Source of the DNA: Arthrobacter sp. S41
GTDB lineage: Bacteria > Actinomycetota > Actinomycetes > Actinomycetales > Micrococcaceae
Direction of reading: 5' to 3'
Assembly: GCF_004320535.1 (NCBI RefSeq)
Contig: NZ_SIHY01000001.1
Location: 620,001 to 684,000, forward strand
DNA length: 64,000 bases
The number at the start of each line of letters is the position of its first letter. Positions within the stretch are counted from its first letter, which is position 1. The translations under genes were made by a program, and so were the position numbers. Shown in pieces: positions 60,579-64,000 of the stretch. The notes under the pieces were generated by a model. The model did not search any database. It saw nothing but the letters and a program-made list of their open reading frames with translations, and was not told the origin of the DNA.

Positions 60579-60626
60579 AAAAAAGTAGCCGGATCGAACG
60601 CATGAATACGTTCAATTCGGCTACTT
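60579..60626 (-). terminator. Terminator downstream of aspS
   Basis: AAGTAGCCG...GAACG pairs with CGTTC...CGGCTACTT around an 8-nt loop, with an internal mismatch, and a T run follows on the minus strand. Confidence 0.8.
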
Positions 60627-60640
60627 GAAGCTGCGAAAGC

Positions 60641-62428
60641 CTACTTGGCTTCGGCCTCTTCGGCCTTCTTCTTCTCAGGCTTGAAGTCGATGCCAGCTTC
60701 CTTGCGCTGCTGCGGGGTAATTGGCGCAGGTGCCTGGGTCAGTGGATCGAATCCGCCACCGGTCTTCGGGAAGGCGATGACGTCGCGGATGGACTCCGAG
60801 TGGGTCAGCAACTGCAATACGCGGTCCCAACCCAGTGCGATGCCGCCATGTGGTGGGGCGCCGTACTTGAAGCCTTCAAGCAGGAAGCCGAACTGGGTGT
60901 CGGCCTGCTCTTGGGTCACGCCCATGAGCTTAAAGACACGTTCCTGAACGTCACGCTGGTGGATACGGATCGAACCGCCACCAATTTCGTTGCCGTTGCA
61001 GACGATGTCGTAAGCGTAGGACAGCGCCGAGGCAGGATCGGCGTCGAAGGTGTCCATGAACTCTGGCTTAGGGCTGGTGAATGCGTGGTGCACAGCGGTC
61101 CAAGCGCCAGCGCCCACAGCCACGTCGCCCGAGGCAACAGCGTCGGAGGCAGCTTCAAACATTGGTGCGTCGACGATCCAGACAAACGCCCAGTCGCCTT
61201 CCTTGATCAAACCGGTGCGGTGACCGATTTCAACACGGACCGAACCGAGCAGTGCGCGCGCTTCGTTCTTCTTGCCAGCGGAGAAGAAGATGCAGTCACC
61301 GGCGGTCGCGCCGGTGACAGCGGCCAGGCCGGCCTTCTCTTCGTCCGAAAGGTTCTTGGCCACTGGGCCAGCTAGCTCGCCATCTTCCTTGATCAAAACG
61401 TATGCCAAGCCCTTGGCACCGCGCTGCTTAGCAAATTCCTGCCAAGCATCCAGGGTGCGACGTGGCTGGGATGCGCCACCAGGCATAACCACTGCGCCAA
61501 CGTACTCGGACTGGAAGACCTTAAACGAGGTGTTCTCGAAGTACTCGGTCATTTCAGTCAGCTCTAGGCCGAAGCGCAGATCTGGCTTGTCTGAACCGTA
61601 CTTGGCCATAGCCTCCGAGTACGCCATACGGCGGATCGGGGTTGGGACCTGTACGTCGATCAGGCTCCACAGTTCCGAGACCAGCTTTTCGCCGAGCTCG
61701 ATGATGTCGTCTTCTTCAACAAATGAAGCTTCGATATCCAGCTGGGTGAACTCTGGCTGACGGTCCGCACGGAAGTCCTCATCGCGGTAGCAGCGAGCGA
61801 TCTGGTAGTACTTTTCAAAGCCACCAACCTGCAGCAACTGCTTGAACAGCTGTGGGGACTGAGGCAGCGCGTACCAGGCACCCGGGGTCAGGCGTGCAGG
61901 AACAACAAAGTCGCGAGCGCCTTCCGGGGTGGAACGGGTCAGCGTTGGGGTTTCGATTTCGATGTAGCCCTGATCGTGCAACAGGTTACGTGCTACACGG
62001 TTAGCCTCGGAGCGCAAACGGATGTTGCGTGCCGGGGTTGGGCGGCGCAGGTCAAGGTAGCGGTGACGCAGACGCGCCTCTTCGCCAACCTCAACGTGCT
62101 CGTCAACCTGGAAAGGCAGGGGTGCTGCGGTGTTCAGCACGGTGACGGTATCAGCGATAACCTCGATCTGGCCGGTTGGCAGGTTCGGGTTTTCGTTGCC
62201 CTCCGGGCGGCGCTCGACGTTGCCGACGATCTGCAGCACGAACTCATTGCGCAGCGGGTGGAAGTCCTCTTCGTCGCGTACAACAACCTGGGCTACGCCC
62301 GAAGCATCACGCAAATCCAAGAAGGCAACACCACCGTGGTCACGGCGACGCGCGACCCAACCGGTGAGGGTAACCTGCTGTCCAATGTGCTCAGCGTTCA
62401 AGACGCCCAGCTGATGAGTGCGTAGCAC
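60641..62428 (-). CDS. aspS: Aspartyl-tRNA synthetase
   Basis: AspRS charges tRNA-Asp. The 595-residue class II protein has the N-terminal OB-fold ([20 protein letters not shown]), motif 2 in [20 protein letters not shown] and motif 3 in [14 protein letters not shown]. The bacterial GAD insertion lies between about 290 and 420. The GTG at 62428 ([10 protein letters not shown]) has AAAGGA 5-6 nt upstream; the frame runs further upstream into a stretch that does not look like protein. Whether it also charges tRNA-Asn depends on genes outside the window. Confidence 0.97.
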   Translation of the reverse strand: MLRTHQLGVLNAEHIGQQVTLTGWVARRRDHGGVAFLDLRDASGVAQVVVRDEEDFHPLRNEFVLQIVGNVERRPEGNENPNLPTGQIEVIADTVTVLNTAAPLPFQVDEHVEVGEEARLRHRYLDLRRPTPARNIRLRSEANRVARNLLHDQGYIEIETPTLTRSTPEGARDFVVPARLTPGAWYALPQSPQLFKQLLQVGGFEKYYQIARCYRDEDFRADRQPEFTQLDIEASFVEEDDIIELGEKLVSELWSLIDVQVPTPIRRMAYSEAMAKYGSDKPDLRFGLELTEMTEYFENTSFKVFQSEYVGAVVMPGGASQPRRTLDAWQEFAKQRGAKGLAYVLIKEDGELAGPVAKNLSDEEKAGLAAVTGATAGDCIFFSAGKKNEARALLGSVRVEIGHRTGLIKEGDWAFVWIVDAPMFEAASDAVASGDVAVGAGAWTAVHHAFTSPKPEFMDTFDADPASALSYAYDIVCNGNEIGGGSIRIHQRDVQERVFKLMGVTQEQADTQFGFLLEGFKYGAPPHGGIALGWDRVLQLLTHSESIRDVIAFPKTGGGFDPLTQAPAPITPQQRKEAGIDFKPEKKKAEEAEAK

Positions 62429-62519
62429 TACGATCCTTTCGGTCGGTTGGGAAAGTTTCTCCCCATGAAGTTTAGTGCACCTTGCCAAGGTGCGTGTGCG
62501 GGCCAGTTGGCCGCAAGTA

Positions 62520-63842
62520 TTAGCTGATGGCGATCTTTAGGTCAGACTCGGCCGGCATCCAGGTGAGCGGATCGGCAGTTACCTGCTCACCGGAGCGAAT
62601 GTCCTTAACCTCGTGGGTGCCGTCATTCTGGGTGAACCAGACAAACGGAATCCCGCGTCGATCAGCAAATTTGATCTGCTTGCCAAATTTCTCGGCACTG
62701 GCTGCTACCTCGCAGGCGATTCCGCGTGAACGCAGCTTCGAGGCCACATCCTGAGCTTCGTGCCAGGTGTCATCGTTGGCCAAGGTGACATATACCACTG
62801 ATGGAACGCTGCGGCTGGCGGTGACCACTTCTTCGGCCAAGATGCGTGAAATCAGCCGGGTGACGCCGATGGACAGGCCCACACCTGGGTAGTTCTTCTT
62901 GCCCTTGGATGCCAGCGATTCGTAGCGTCCGCCGGAGCAGATCGAACCCAAGGATTCGTGGCCTACCAACACGGTTTCGTAGACGGTGCCGGTGTAGTAG
63001 TCCAGGCCGCGGGCGATGGAAAGGTCAGCCATCACCTTGCCTGGCGCACGCTTTGAAGCAGCATCGATCACCTGGGAGAGCTCATCAAGACCGGTGTCCA
63101 GCAACTCGTGGCTTACCCCGAGTGCTCGGACTTGTTCCACGAATGAGGTGTCAAGGGTGCGAATTTTTGCCAGTGCCAGTGCCGCATCAGCCTGCTCGCG
63201 TGTTGCGCCGACTTCCTCAACCAGAATCTTGGCGACAGCTTCATCGCCGATCTTTTCCAGCTTGTCGATGGCGCGCAATACCGCATCCGGATCTTGAAGA
63301 CCCAGTCCACGGTAGAAGCCTTCAGCTAGCTTGCGGTTATTCACTCGCAGGCGGAAGTCGCCAATAGGCAGGGCAGAAAGCGCATCGGCGATGGTCAGCG
63401 CGAGCTCCACGTCGTAGCTAAATGGCAAGGTGCCATCGCCAACCACGTCGATATCAGCCTGGGTGAACTCGCGGAAGCGACCGTCCTGTGGACGCTCGCC
63501 ACGCCAGACCTTCTGCATTTGGTAACGACGGAATGGGAAAGCCAAGTATCCGGCGTTCTCCACGACATAGCGTGCAAAAGGCACGGTGAGGTCAAAGTGC
63601 AGGGCCAAAGCGTTGGGATCGTTTTTATCGTCTTCGGCAGCCAAACGGGACAGCCCGTAAACTTCCTTGTCGATTTCGCCCTTGCGAAGCAGCTGCGCAC
63701 GGGTTTCCACGGCGCGGGTTTCAATATTTGCGAAACCATGCAGTTCAAAAACATGACGCAAGGTGTCCAGCACGTGCTGTTCAACAGCCCGTTCAGCTGG
63801 AAGCCATTCTGGGAAACCTGATAGTGAGGCCTTGCGTGCCAT
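62520..63842 (-). CDS. hisS: Histidyl-tRNA synthetase
   Basis: HisRS charges tRNA-His. The 440-residue class II protein has motif 2 in [20 protein letters not shown], the histidine-specific [13 protein letters not shown] and [16 protein letters not shown], and a C-terminal anticodon-binding domain. The start at 63842 ([15 protein letters not shown]) has AAGGAG 5-6 nt upstream. It lies 91 bp before aspS, the usual actinobacterial pair. No T-box is visible upstream; a TAAGAT -10-like sequence lies near 63881 on the minus strand. Confidence 0.96.
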   Translation of the reverse strand: MARKASLSGFPEWLPAERAVEQHVLDTLRHVFELHGFANIETRAVETRAQLLRKGEIDKEVYGLSRLAAEDDKNDPNALALHFDLTVPFARYVVENAGYLAFPFRRYQMQKVWRGERPQDGRFREFTQADIDVVGDGTLPFSYDVELALTIADALSALPIGDFRLRVNNRKLAEGFYRGLGLQDPDAVLRAIDKLEKIGDEAVAKILVEEVGATREQADAALALAKIRTLDTSFVEQVRALGVSHELLDTGLDELSQVIDAASKRAPGKVMADLSIARGLDYYTGTVYETVLVGHESLGSICSGGRYESLASKGKKNYPGVGLSIGVTRLISRILAEEVVTASRSVPSVVYVTLANDDTWHEAQDVASKLRSRGIACEVAASAEKFGKQIKFADRRGIPFVWFTQNDGTHEVKDIRSGEQVTADPLTWMPAESDLKIAIS

Positions 63843-63984
63843 GAAACTCCTTAGTGCAAATTGGGCTACCAATACATCTTAAGCCTGATTTGCAAGAAAC
63901 CTGTGCACGTCGGCTTACTAAGAAACGGAGGTCACAGGTAGAGTTGGCTACAGCAAGTGCTCGTACAGTGAAAGAGTTTCAGCG

Positions 63985-64000
63985 GTGACCACCAGTCAGC
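63985..64000 (+). CDS. Possible start of a divergent gene (cut by window edge)
   Basis: A GTG followed by ACC ACC AGT CAG reads MTTSQ, with GAAAGAG about 10 nt upstream. A divergent gene next to hisS would be expected here in Micrococcaceae, but only five codons are visible. Confidence 0.25.

Overview
This 64 kb window is core chromosome of a moderately high-GC actinobacterium, most likely Micrococcaceae (Arthrobacter/Glutamicibacter type). The evidence is the actinobacterial integration host factor mihF, a PriA without helicase motifs, hrcA followed by a second-type dnaJ without grpE/dnaK, a DUF3097 protein, DUF222/HNH nuclease, frequent GTG/TTG starts, and the neighbourhood hisS-aspS, rarA, rpsD, alaS, ruvX, mltG, aro, efp, nusB, pyr. 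I see no tRNA or rRNA gene, insertion sequence, prophage or CRISPR array. Most genes lie on the minus strand, so operons read from high to low coordinates.

Layout. 1-4725 (-): phoH-ybeY-corC-era, a terminator, then leuA (its 3' end is outside) behind a leucine-rich leader peptide. 5022-5948 (+): a GerMN-type lipoprotein. 6035-9018 (-): hrcA-dnaJ-rsmE behind a CIRCE operator. 9147-10508 (+): DUF3097 and DUF4870 proteins. 10521-13598 (-): lepA-hemW. 13711-14702 (+): a PemK/MazF-like gene and rpsT. 14882-22276 (-): leuS-degV-comEA-comEC-holA, with a short leader peptide and attenuator before leuS. 22566-24395 (+): DUF222/HNH protein. 24514-28519 (-): glpD-glpF-glpK, divergent from a SorC-type regulator and an alpha/beta hydrolase (+). 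30539-36329 (-): mihF-gmk-rpoZ, then coaBC-metK-priA. 36475-45101 (-): the pyrimidine operon pyrR-pyrB-pyrC-PH-like membrane protein-carA-carB-pyrF, with a PyrR-binding-type hairpin over the pyrR ribosome binding site. 45494-56933 (-): rpsD, DUF948, a small membrane protein, alaS-ruvX-mltG-aroE-aroC-aroK-aroB-TPR-efp-nusB. 57122-58528 (-): rarA. 58618-59055 (+): dtd. 59052-60492 (-): a HAAS-type membrane protein and its PadR regulator, with a 21-bp palindromic operator. 60641-63842 (-): hisS, aspS.

The genes serve mainly translation (four aminoacyl-tRNA synthetases, EF-P, EF4, S4, S20, Era, YbeY, RsmE, Dtd), de novo pyrimidine and aromatic amino acid synthesis, glycerol use, DNA uptake and replication/repair. 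The most informative features are regulatory: two short leader peptides (leuA, leuS) that both begin about 7 nt after a -10 box, as expected for leaderless translation; a hairpin with a CNGNGA loop that would hide the pyrR Shine-Dalgarno; and palindromes over the mihF, padR and glp/sorC control regions. No wholly new multi-gene system is evident.
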